NCBI GenBank assembly: GCA_035283065.1
Contig: DATEUP010000100.1
Span: 1 to 57,906, forward strand
Reading direction: 5' to 3'
Origin: DATEUP01 sp035283065
GTDB lineage: Archaea; Thermoplasmatota; DTKX01; DATEUP01
DNA length: 57,906 nucleotides
Shown one piece after another: positions 6,805-14,387 of this stretch. How positions within the stretch are numbered: the first letter of the stretch is position 1; every line of letters begins with the position of its first letter. The notes beneath the pieces were generated by a model that ran no database searches, was not told the origin of the DNA, and saw only the letters and a program-made list of their open reading frames with translations. A program made the translations under genes and the position numbers.

Positions 6805-7565
6805 CCGGGGGCCTTACTCTGGGCGAATTCAAGGGCAAGGCCGCGTTTGTGACGGGCGGCTCGTCGGGGATCGGCGCCGCGATCTGCCGCGCGTTTGCGC
6901 GCGAGGGGGCCAATGTGGGCCTCACGACCTTCGGCCCGCGGGGCGACGTGCGCGCGGTTCTCAGAGACATCAAGGCGGCTGGCGCGACCGCCTGGGCCGA
7001 CGAGGTGGACGTGGCGGATTACCGAGCGGCGAGCCGGACCCTCGAGGCCGCGCAGGACGCCCTCGGCCGCCTCGACATCGTCGTCGCCAACGCGGGGATC
7101 AACCTCGACCACACGATCCTCAAGATGCGCGAGGATGAGTTCGACCGCGTGGTCGCTGTGAACCTCAAGGGGTGCTTCAACTACCTGCGGGCGGCCGGCC
7201 TCCTGTTCAGGGAGAAGGGCGCAGGGGCGATCGTCACCGTGTCTTCGGTGAACGGCCTTCGCGGAAAGGCCGGACAGGCCAACTACGCCGCCTCGAAGGC
7301 AGGCGTCGTCTCGCTCACCCGGACGGCCGCCCTCGAATTCGCGCACTTCGGCGTGCGGGTCAACTGCGTGGCGCCGGGGTTCACACAGACGCCGATGACC
7401 GACGAGCTTCCGGCCGACGTCCGCAAGCGCGCAGTCGATGCGACGCCGGCGGGCCGGAGCGCCCGGCCCGAGGAAATCGCGGACGCCGTCCTCTTCCTCG
7501 CTTCCCCCCGCGCCTCCTTCATCACGGGCCAGGTCCTTTCCGTCGACGGCGGCCTCCTCCTCTAA
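6801..7565 (+). CDS. Short-chain dehydrogenase/reductase, candidate 3-hydroxyacyl-CoA dehydrogenase
   Basis: A 254-residue classical SDR. Visible features are the cofactor motif VTGGSSGIGAA, VVANAGIN, the catalytic serine in VTVSSVNGL, the YAASKAG catalytic Tyr/Lys, and the C-terminal ITGQVLSVDGG. The ATG overlaps the stop of oah, so the two are co-translated. In this setting it could oxidise the 3-hydroxy acid CoA ester formed after ring opening, or reduce a 3-oxoacyl intermediate. The family is certain; the substrate is inferred from context. It resembles FabG-type 3-oxoacyl reductases equally well. Confidence 0.75.
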   Translation: MTGGLTLGEFKGKAAFVTGGSSGIGAAICRAFAREGANVGLTTFGPRGDVRAVLRDIKAAGATAWADEVDVADYRAASRTLEAAQDALGRLDIVVANAGINLDHTILKMREDEFDRVVAVNLKGCFNYLRAAGLLFREKGAGAIVTVSSVNGLRGKAGQANYAASKAGVVSLTRTAALEFAHFGVRVNCVAPGFTQTPMTDELPADVRKRAVDATPAGRSARPEEIADAVLFLASPRASFITGQVLSVDGGLLL

Positions 7566-7624
7566 GCTTCCCCGTCAAACTCAAATGCCCGCGCGCGGGT
7601 CAAGGGCTCCGGGGTCGCACTCGC

Positions 7625-8461
7625 CTGAAGACCGCCGACATCAAGGTCTGCATCCTCCGGATGGAGGGCACGAACAACGAGCAGGAGATGCTCGAGGCGT
7701 TCCTCCGCTCGGGCACCGACGCCGAACTCGTCCACCTCAAGCAGGTCCTCGGGAAGACCACCGGCGTCGGCTCGCAGCGCAACCTCGAGGACTACGAGAT
7801 CCTCATCTTCCCCGGCGGCTGGTCGGCCGGCGACTACATCCGCGCGGGAGCGATCTTCGCCGCCCGCCTCAAGGCGGAAGCCCGCAGCGAACTGAAGGCC
7901 TTCGTCGAGGCCGGCAAGCCCGTCGGCGGCATGTGCAACGGCTTCCAGATCCTCGTCGAACTCGGGCTCCTCCCGCACCTTGGCGCAGAGACGATGGCGG
8001 CTCAGCCCGAAGCCGCGCTTGCCGTCAACGAGTCCGACCGATTCGAGTGCCGCCCGACCTACCTCAAGGTTGAGAGCTCGAAGTGCGCCTTCACGGGCTC
8101 GATCAAGAAAGGCGAGGTCCTTTACATTCCGTCGGCCCACAGTGAGGGCAAGTTCACGGTGCCCCCCGAGGACGAGGCACGCGTCGTCAAGCGGCTCGAG
8201 GACGAGGGGCGGATCGTCTTCCGCTTTGTGAACCCCGAGACGGGGGCCTACGACGGTTACCCGTACAACCCCAACGGCTCGCCCGCCAACATCGCCGGGC
8301 TCTGCAACGAGGCGGGCAACGTCTTCGGCATCATGCCGCACCCCGAGCGCTCGTACCTCGGCATCAACCACCCCGACTGGTACCGAAGGCGGCAGGGCGA
8401 GTGGGGCGATGGGAAGCAGGTGTTCGATTCTGTCGTGGGGTACGTTTCGAGGCGCTTCTGA
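7625..8461 (+). CDS. purQ: Phosphoribosylformylglycinamidine synthase, glutaminase subunit PurQ
   Basis: Class I glutamine amidotransferase of purine synthesis, about 278 residues. Visible features are VCILRMEGTNNEQE at the start, the IFPGGWSAGDY oxyanion strand, the nucleophile elbow GGMCNGFQILVE, and the C-terminal MPHPERS triad segment. It lacks PurL or PurS neighbours here. There is no ATG, GTG or TTG in frame between the upstream overlap with the SDR gene and the conserved N-terminus. CTG at 7625-7627 gives MKTADIKV..., exactly where PurQ proteins begin. I infer CTG initiation. Confidence 0.85.
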   Translation: MKTADIKVCILRMEGTNNEQEMLEAFLRSGTDAELVHLKQVLGKTTGVGSQRNLEDYEILIFPGGWSAGDYIRAGAIFAARLKAEARSELKAFVEAGKPVGGMCNGFQILVELGLLPHLGAETMAAQPEAALAVNESDRFECRPTYLKVESSKCAFTGSIKKGEVLYIPSAHSEGKFTVPPEDEARVVKRLEDEGRIVFRFVNPETGAYDGYPYNPNGSPANIAGLCNEAGNVFGIMPHPERSYLGINHPDWYRRRQGEWGDGKQVFDSVVGYVSRRF

Positions 8462-8494
8462 TTTCCGGGGACCCGACGGGATCCACCGAACCGC

Positions 8495-9181
8495 CTACCC
8501 CCGCAGCATGGGCACGGTCCAGGTGAGCCCGACCCCGTGCCTCTTCGCCTCTTTCAGCATCTGAACCCACCCGGGCACGAGCGGGCCCGCCTTCAGCGCC
8601 CCCTCGAGGCCATTCGCTCTCGGCCCAAGCACCTCCAACATCGCCCCCACCTCGTCCTCCGTGAGGTAGCCGCCCGTGTACGCATTGTCGTGCTGCATCC
8701 ACTCCGGCATCCCCTCCAAGAGCTTGCCGGCAAGCGCCGCCGCCTCCGGCACCGCCGCCTGAATCTCAAGAAGCAATTCGACGAGCCCCGCGCCTGTCTT
8801 TCCGGCCGGGCGGATCTCGCCCTGCCAGCCCTCCTTCTCGGCCGCCTTCACCACCAAGTCCACGACGAGCCTCTCCGCGTCCTGCGCCCACTTCGGGTGC
8901 CGCCAGTCGAAGAGCGCCGCCTCTTTGTCGATGTACTGCTTCCAGTGCTCCGGCAGCGGGCCCTCTCCGCGGTAGTCGATCTGCCCGTGCAGGACGTCGT
9001 TGCGAAGCTCCTGCCAGTCCCTTTCAAGCGTCGCGCGCGCGCCCATCCCTTGGAGCGCCGTCCCCCGAACGACCGCGGCCAGGGCGTCGAGCTCGCGGCC
9101 GAAGAGCGCGGCCCGCAGCGCCGGCATCACCTCGGCCTCGAGCTTCCGGCCGAGGATCGGCACAACGACCTCCTCAAGCAC
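8495..9181 (-). CDS. Hypothetical protein, helix-rich, no family recognised
   Basis: A 228-residue protein starting at GTG 9181 (GTGCTTGAGG). It is acidic, mainly helical by composition, with several tryptophans (DWRHPKWAQ, GMPEWMQHDN, GWVQMLKEA) and no signal peptide or membrane segment. No catalytic motif is visible. A TATA-like CTTTTAGC lies about 35 nt upstream on the minus strand. It is convergent with purQ, with 33 nt between the stops. Coding is supported by strong third-position GC bias and length; function is unknown. Confidence 0.6.
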   Translation of the reverse strand: MLEEVVVPILGRKLEAEVMPALRAALFGRELDALAAVVRGTALQGMGARATLERDWQELRNDVLHGQIDYRGEGPLPEHWKQYIDKEAALFDWRHPKWAQDAERLVVDLVVKAAEKEGWQGEIRPAGKTGAGLVELLLEIQAAVPEAAALAGKLLEGMPEWMQHDNAYTGGYLTEDEVGAMLEVLGPRANGLEGALKAGPLVPGWVQMLKEAKRHGVGLTWTVPMLRG

Positions 9182-9257
9182 GCCGGCGCCCCCGCCCGCG
9201 GCAATCCCTCAACCCGCTAAAAGGGTGCGGGTCGGGCGCGCCTTTCGCCCCTCCACT

Positions 9258-12200
9258 TCAGACCTTCGGGCGCTTGCGCCGCTGCCTTCCGAGCAGGAAG
9301 AGCGCCGCACCCGCGCCCGCCAAGATCGGCACGAGCGCGAGGAGCCCCATCGAGGCCGGCGGCGAGGTCGTCACAGGCGCGGCCTCCGGCGCAGGCTCCG
9401 AGGGGGGCCGTTCTTCGACCACGAAGTTCACCCGCGCCTCGTTGTTGTACTCGTCGGACTCGTAGACCCGCCCCACCACGGGGCTTGCCCCCGGCTCGTC
9501 CTTCGGGTCAACAAAGAGGGCGAGCGCGTGGGCCCCCGCCTTGAGCGTGAGGGGTACGCGCAGGAAAACGGACAGCCCCGGCCCGACTGAGGGCACCTCG
9601 TCCACCAGCACAATACTTCCGTCGACGAGTACGCGAAGTCCCGTCGGCGCCGAGGCCGCTTGGCCCGCGTTTGCCACCCTCAGCACAACCTCTCCTGCAA
9701 GCTCGGGGTCGGCAAACCCCTGAGGCAGGCTCTCGACCGTGACCGTGAGGTCCGGCAACACGACCCGCACAACCGTCGCAAAGCTCGCCGTGGGTCCCCT
9801 CGCGCTCGACAGCACGACCGTCACCGGGACGCTCACGGGGACGGGCTCCCGCGGCGCAGTAATCTCGAGGAGGAGCCGCCCGCGCGCGTAGGGCGCCAGC
9901 GTAAGCGTCCCCGTCCCCAGGAAGCTCGTGTCGTTGGAGTCGCCCCGCTCGTAGCGCATGTCGACACCCCAATACTGCGGCGCGTCTACGCGCACCGTTA
10001 CGACGAAGATGTCCCGGACGTTTCCAAGGTGCCGCAGCGCGCCCTCAATCCCCACGACCCCCGAGGGCCCGACGTCGAGTCCCGACGCATTGAACGCCGC
10101 CTCAAGGCCGTAGGCGGCAGGCAACCGCACCGTAAGCGAGAGGTTCCAGGGGTCCATCGCGCCCGCCCTCAGCCGCACCGTGAGCTGGTACGACCCCGAG
10201 GGGGCCTCGGCGGGCGCCTGAACGCGAAGCGCGACCTTGCCCTGCCCGAAGGCGGGGACCTCTTCGGCCGGGGTGCCCCCGACGGAAAGCGCGCTTTCGA
10301 CGGTAAAGCCCGGAGGCGAGGCGACGACCTCGACTTCGACCGCCTCGCCGACATTCCCCATGTTCTCCAGCGTGAACTCGAACGAGGCCGCGCCGCTTGC
10401 GTCGGCGTCGACTGCGGTGCCCTGCGACCTCCACGCCGCGCTGTGCACGCTCCGGACGGTGATCTCGACGCGCGCTTCGCCCACGGCCACGCTGCCCGCG
10501 CAGGTGCCGCGCACCGTGAGGTTCAGCACTTGCCCCCCAGGGGCGTTGCCCGGCGCGGCGACCTCAAATGAAGCCGCCGCCGTCTGCCCGCCGGCAAGTC
10601 GCGCGCCAAACGGGCTCCCGAGGACCGTCCAACCCGAGGGCAGGCTCTCCACGAGCCCCAGCGTGCAGTCGACCGGCTGCCCCGCGTTCCCCTCGTTCAA
10701 CATCGCAAACGCCGGGCGCGTCGAGCCCCCGGGGTCCACCTCGACGGCCTGGAAGTCCGGCGTCACGACGGGCCTTGCCACGAGCCCCACGCGCACGCAG
10801 AACCCCGCGGTCGCCAGGGAAAAAACATCGTTGGGGTTCTGGACCTTGAGCCTTCCGCAGTAGCTTTCGCCCGCGCTCGCGTCGACCGGCGGCGTGACGG
10901 CGAGCACGACGGCCTGCGACGCGCCCCGCGGGGCCGTAAAGTCCGCCGCCGAAAGCGCGGCGCTCCAAGCCGGGTCGAAGGGCGGCACACTCAGGGCGAG
11001 CGGCACCCCCTGCTCGTCGGCAAGGCCCGTGTTGCGCACCGTGAACGTCAAATTGGCCGTGGCCCCCGGCCACGCGGTCACGTTTTGGTCCGCAGGGTCC
11101 ACCTGGAAACGGTGCCCGGCAACGACCGTCACGTTGACGCGAAGGTCGAGCACCACGCTCGGCCGGTGCACATCCGCCACCTGGACCCGCACCACGGCCC
11201 TGTAGGGCGTAGGGTCGAAGACCGGCCCCCGGACCTCCAGGGAAAGGCCCGCCGACTCGCCGGCCTCCAAACCGAGGTCCGCGACCGGCGCCCCCGTCGT
11301 GGCATTCACCACGCCGGCGGTCCAATTCGTGGGGCCTGCGCCCACGGAGACCACGGCCCCGACGGAGAGATTCACCGCCTCCGGCGACAGGCTCGCAAAG
11401 GCGAGTGGGACACTGCCCACTTCGCCGCGGATGAGGGTCATGTCCGGCGCGTCTACCGCCACCCGGTACCCCGTCCACCGCAGTCGCAGCGGCGCGCCCC
11501 AGATCGTCGAAGTGTAGGCCCCTGTGTCGTTTTGCCAAACGACCCAAACGGAGCCGTCAGGCGCCGCAGCCGCCCGCGCGTTCACGTCGGACTCGGCCCC
11601 CAGCGAGACGCTGGAGGCCGCCGCCACCACGGACAAATCGGCCGCGTCGAGCGCGCCCGCCCGGACTTTCAAGCCGCCCCCGCCCGCCGCCGACGACCAG
11701 ACCACGAGCACCTCGCCCGAGGGCAGGAGCACAGGGCGCGGCGTCTGCGCCTCCGGCTCGCTTGCAAAGACCACTCGGTCGGCAAGCTCCACACCCCCCG
11801 TCGCGTTGAGCTTTACCGCGTGGACGCTTGCGCCGTCCGACCATACGGCCACGACCCCGCCGTCCCCCACCGCCCCCACGCTGAGGTTCGCGGCCGTCGT
11901 GCCGAGGCTCACCGGCCCCCACGCCGCCGACCCGTTTTCGTTAAGGGCTCGCACGTATCCCGTCCCCGCCCGCGACGCCCAAGCGACCAGCATAAGCCCT
12001 GCGGGCCGGTCGTAAGCCAGCTGGGCCGGGAACCCCGTCCCGCCGTCGCTGTAGAGCGTCAGGTTCGTTGCCGTCCACGAGCCGTTTGCCGCCATCCGCG
12101 AGTAGAGCAGCGACGTGTTCCACCGCACGACGTGGACCGAGGCGTTTGCCCCCACAGCCACCGCCGCACTCGCCGTCCCGTAGGGCGTTGTCCCCACGCG

Positions 12201-12695
12201 CCGGTCCGCCACGAGCGTGCTCCCGGCAAGGTCCACGACCTTCACATTCACCGCCTGCGCCGGGAAGGCATAGGACCAGTAGACGCGCGCCATCCGGTCG
12301 GCCGCGTCGAGCGCCGCGTAAGCCCCCCGCGCCGTCGTATTCCCCCATGTGTCGTACTGGAGCCCCGGCGCCAGATCGACTTCCAAGCCGACGGGGTTTG
12401 CGTTTCCCCACTCAAACCTCTGCAGTTTCGGCGAGGTCCACCCCGGGAACGACCCGCCGAGGTAGCCCAGCACGAGGCCGCCGCCGGACTCAGCGAACGG
12501 CTCCGGGACTTCCTGGACATTCGAACCGCTCACTAGCTCGACTGCGCCCCCGACATCCAAGTACCGACCCTGAGGCACCTCGAGCGCGACCTCCGCGGCC
12601 TCCCGCCCCCCCGCGGCCGCCGGGCCCGTCACCAAGTTGCCCGCAACCAAAAGCGCGCAGAGCGCCAGGGCAGCCCCACCCGCCTTCGGCGACAT
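9258..12695 (-). CDS. Large secreted, membrane-anchored protein with propeller-like region, NEW3 repeats and CARDB domain
   Basis: A 1145-residue envelope protein. ATG at 12695 opens a signal peptide (AALALCALLVAGNLV...AAAG). Residues about 60-420 contain repeated W/D-rich strands such as VHVVRWNTS, LMLVAWASRAG, VVAVWSDG, SVWVVWQND, which look like a beta-propeller. Then come several NPCBM-associated NEW3-like repeats (NTGLADEQGVPL, NEGNAGQPVDC, NMGNVGEAVEV) and a CARDB-type domain (LPDLTVTVESL...YNNEARVNF). The C-terminus has one membrane helix (LLALVPILAGAGAALFLLG) and a basic tail RQRRKRPK. It probably acts outside the cell in adhesion or recognition; no enzymatic motif is visible. Confidence 0.75.
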   Translation of the reverse strand: MSPKAGGAALALCALLVAGNLVTGPAAAGGREAAEVALEVPQGRYLDVGGAVELVSGSNVQEVPEPFAESGGGLVLGYLGGSFPGWTSPKLQRFEWGNANPVGLEVDLAPGLQYDTWGNTTARGAYAALDAADRMARVYWSYAFPAQAVNVKVVDLAGSTLVADRRVGTTPYGTASAAVAVGANASVHVVRWNTSLLYSRMAANGSWTATNLTLYSDGGTGFPAQLAYDRPAGLMLVAWASRAGTGYVRALNENGSAAWGPVSLGTTAANLSVGAVGDGGVVAVWSDGASVHAVKLNATGGVELADRVVFASEPEAQTPRPVLLPSGEVLVVWSSAAGGGGLKVRAGALDAADLSVVAAASSVSLGAESDVNARAAAAPDGSVWVVWQNDTGAYTSTIWGAPLRLRWTGYRVAVDAPDMTLIRGEVGSVPLAFASLSPEAVNLSVGAVVSVGAGPTNWTAGVVNATTGAPVADLGLEAGESAGLSLEVRGPVFDPTPYRAVVRVQVADVHRPSVVLDLRVNVTVVAGHRFQVDPADQNVTAWPGATANLTFTVRNTGLADEQGVPLALSVPPFDPAWSAALSAADFTAPRGASQAVVLAVTPPVDASAGESYCGRLKVQNPNDVFSLATAGFCVRVGLVARPVVTPDFQAVEVDPGGSTRPAFAMLNEGNAGQPVDCTLGLVESLPSGWTVLGSPFGARLAGGQTAAASFEVAAPGNAPGGQVLNLTVRGTCAGSVAVGEARVEITVRSVHSAAWRSQGTAVDADASGAASFEFTLENMGNVGEAVEVEVVASPPGFTVESALSVGGTPAEEVPAFGQGKVALRVQAPAEAPSGSYQLTVRLRAGAMDPWNLSLTVRLPAAYGLEAAFNASGLDVGPSGVVGIEGALRHLGNVRDIFVVTVRVDAPQYWGVDMRYERGDSNDTSFLGTGTLTLAPYARGRLLLEITAPREPVPVSVPVTVVLSSARGPTASFATVVRVVLPDLTVTVESLPQGFADPELAGEVVLRVANAGQAASAPTGLRVLVDGSIVLVDEVPSVGPGLSVFLRVPLTLKAGAHALALFVDPKDEPGASPVVGRVYESDEYNNEARVNFVVEERPPSEPAPEAAPVTTSPPASMGLLALVPILAGAGAALFLLGRQRRKRPKV

Positions 12696-12731
12696 TGCAG
12701 GGGGCCCTTTCCCTTCGTTCCAATTAACCCT

Positions 12732-12743
12732 GCGCAATTGCGC
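12732..12743. promoter_or_regulatory. Perfect 12-bp palindrome GCGCAATTGCGC
   Basis: It lies between the stop of the TatD-like gene and the start of the surface-protein gene, next to an AT-rich TTAATT (12722-12727) that may be the TATA box for the surface protein. It could be an operator, or chance in GC-rich DNA. Confidence 0.25.
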
Positions 12744-12763
12744 TACCCTTCCACAACGCCCCC

Positions 12764-13621
12764 TTAGATCTCGACCTCGACGCCGTAGAGCGCTTCGGGG
12801 TTCTCCTTGTGGATCCTCCACACGCGCTCCTCTGCCACCCCCTGCTCAAGCATCGCCCGCGTCCGGCGCGGCACCGTCGCGGGCGCCATCACCGCCCCCG
12901 GCCTCCGCCTGTCGTCGATGAAGTCCGTCTCGAGCATGAACCGGTCCCCCTTTCCAAGCGCCTCCTTCACATTCGGCCTCGACGCCATCACGGACGGCAT
13001 GAGCCCGAAATTCTCGTCCGGCCGCACGAGCGGCCCGCAGTAGTGCTTCGCCACCTTCGCCTTCGAAAGGCCCGAGGCCTCAACCCGGGCCGCGAGGTCC
13101 TTCATCACTTCGACCGTCGCCGACTCCGTGTGGAGCTGAACGGCGAGCCCCGCGTCCTTCGCGGCCGCAAACTCAAAGGCCATCAGCCGGTTCGAAAACG
13201 CCCACATCTCCTCGGACACCGCGTAGTGGGGCCGACCCGCCTCCGAGAGCGCGACGACAAGCGGCTCCTCGCGCGCGATCTTCACGCACTGCCCGATGGC
13301 CCCCGTGAGGAGATCCCACGCGCCCTCGAAGCCCAGCCGCTCGCCGTGCCTCGTGAACTCGGCGGGGTGCGGGCAGAGCGCGACGAAGCACCGGACGTCG
13401 CCCCGCGCGTTCACGGCCCGCCCCATGTCAACCGTTCGCACGAACTCCGCCCGGTACGCTTCCGCCGTTGTCGAGAGGGCTTCGAAGTCGGGCTTGTGCA
13501 CGAGTAGGAAGTGCGTGCCCCCCGCCTTCACGAACTCGTCGACGCTCGCCTGGTAGCCGCCGTGGACGGGGTCAAGGTGGAAGTGGTCGTCAAAGACCGG
13601 CACGTTCGGAGGGGCTCCCAT
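12764..13621 (-). CDS. TatD-like metal-dependent hydrolase
   Basis: A 285-residue amidohydrolase-fold protein. Metal ligands typical of the TatD/PHP-like group appear in order: DDHFHLD (H-x-H) near residue 11, VALSEAGRPHY, VQLHTES, KHYCGP, and FMLETDFIDD near the C-terminus. The archaeal branch of this family is usually annotated as TatD-related or putative metal-dependent hydrolase. The substrate is unknown; DNase or phosphoesterase activity is possible. It follows the TBP gene by 42 nt on the same strand and may be co-transcribed with it. Start is ATG 13621. Confidence 0.75.
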   Translation of the reverse strand: MGAPPNVPVFDDHFHLDPVHGGYQASVDEFVKAGGTHFLLVHKPDFEALSTTAEAYRAEFVRTVDMGRAVNARGDVRCFVALCPHPAEFTRHGERLGFEGAWDLLTGAIGQCVKIAREEPLVVALSEAGRPHYAVSEEMWAFSNRLMAFEFAAAKDAGLAVQLHTESATVEVMKDLAARVEASGLSKAKVAKHYCGPLVRPDENFGLMPSVMASRPNVKEALGKGDRFMLETDFIDDRRRPGAVMAPATVPRRTRAMLEQGVAEERVWRIHKENPEALYGVEVEI

Positions 13622-13663
13622 TCCGCCTGCCCCCCGGGGCCCTCGCCCCCCAAAGCCCGCCCT

Positions 13664-14224
13664 TCAAGTCTGGATGAGCCCCGCCTGCTTGAGCTCGTTC
13701 AGGATGTTCACGATCGCTTCCTTCACGTCGTCGGGCTTCTTCGCGCCCGTGCAGACCATCTTGCCCGACCCGAAGAGCAGGAGGACGACCTTCGGTTGGT
13801 CCATCCGGTAGACGAGCCCCGGGAATTGCTCGGGTTCGTACTCGACCTTCTCGAGGCCGAGCGACACCGTGATCGTGTTCAAGTTTAGGGGGCTCCCAAG
13901 GTCCGTGGAGGCCACGAGGTTTTGGATCGTGATCTCCACCTTCTCCGAGACCTTCACGCCCGAGGCGATGAGCCGCTTAATCACCGTGTTGATGGCCTGG
14001 TGGACTTCGGGGATCGACTTTGCCCCCGTGCACACCATCTTGCCGGAGCGGAAAAGGAGCGTCGCCGTTTTCGGGCTCTCCAGCCGGTAGATAAGCCCGG
14101 GGAAGCGCTCGGGCTCGTACTCCGCGCCCTCCAAGGTTAGGGCGATCGAGGGCAGGTCAAGCTCGTTGTCAAGGAGAGATGTCGCAACCACGTTCTCGAT
14201 ACGGAAGTCTGGCAGGGAGATCAC
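13664..14224 (-). CDS. tbp: TATA-box binding protein
   Basis: A 186-residue TBP with the two expected direct repeats: IENVVATSLLD...PERFPGLIYRLESPK...LLFRSGKMVCTGAK and IQNLVASTDLG...PEQFPGLVYRMDQPK...LLFGSGKMVCTGAK. It recruits TFB and RNA polymerase to archaeal promoters. The start is GTG at 14224. A TATA box, TATTTAAA, lies 24-31 nt upstream, so the transcript should begin at or within a few bases of the GTG (leaderless). It is the only general transcription factor in the window. Confidence 0.97.
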   Translation of the reverse strand: MISLPDFRIENVVATSLLDNELDLPSIALTLEGAEYEPERFPGLIYRLESPKTATLLFRSGKMVCTGAKSIPEVHQAINTVIKRLIASGVKVSEKVEITIQNLVASTDLGSPLNLNTITVSLGLEKVEYEPEQFPGLVYRMDQPKVVLLLFGSGKMVCTGAKKPDDVKEAIVNILNELKQAGLIQT

Positions 14225-14247
14225 CTTTTAAGTGGGACGTTCTTGGG

Positions 14248-14255
14248 TTTAAATA
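14248..14255 (-). promoter_or_regulatory. TATA box of tbp
   Basis: TATTTAAA on the minus strand, 24-31 nt before the GTG start. The spacing predicts a leaderless mRNA. Confidence 0.65.
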
Positions 14256-14387
14256 CGGGCTTTCTTAAAAAGGGTTGGGGTGCCGGGAGGCCGTTTTCCA
14301 CCCTCCGTGGGGCGCCGCCGGCTGGGTATTTAAAGGCCTTCTTTACGTGGAATCGGGGTCTCGAATGACCCCAAAAAACGCTCTTCC

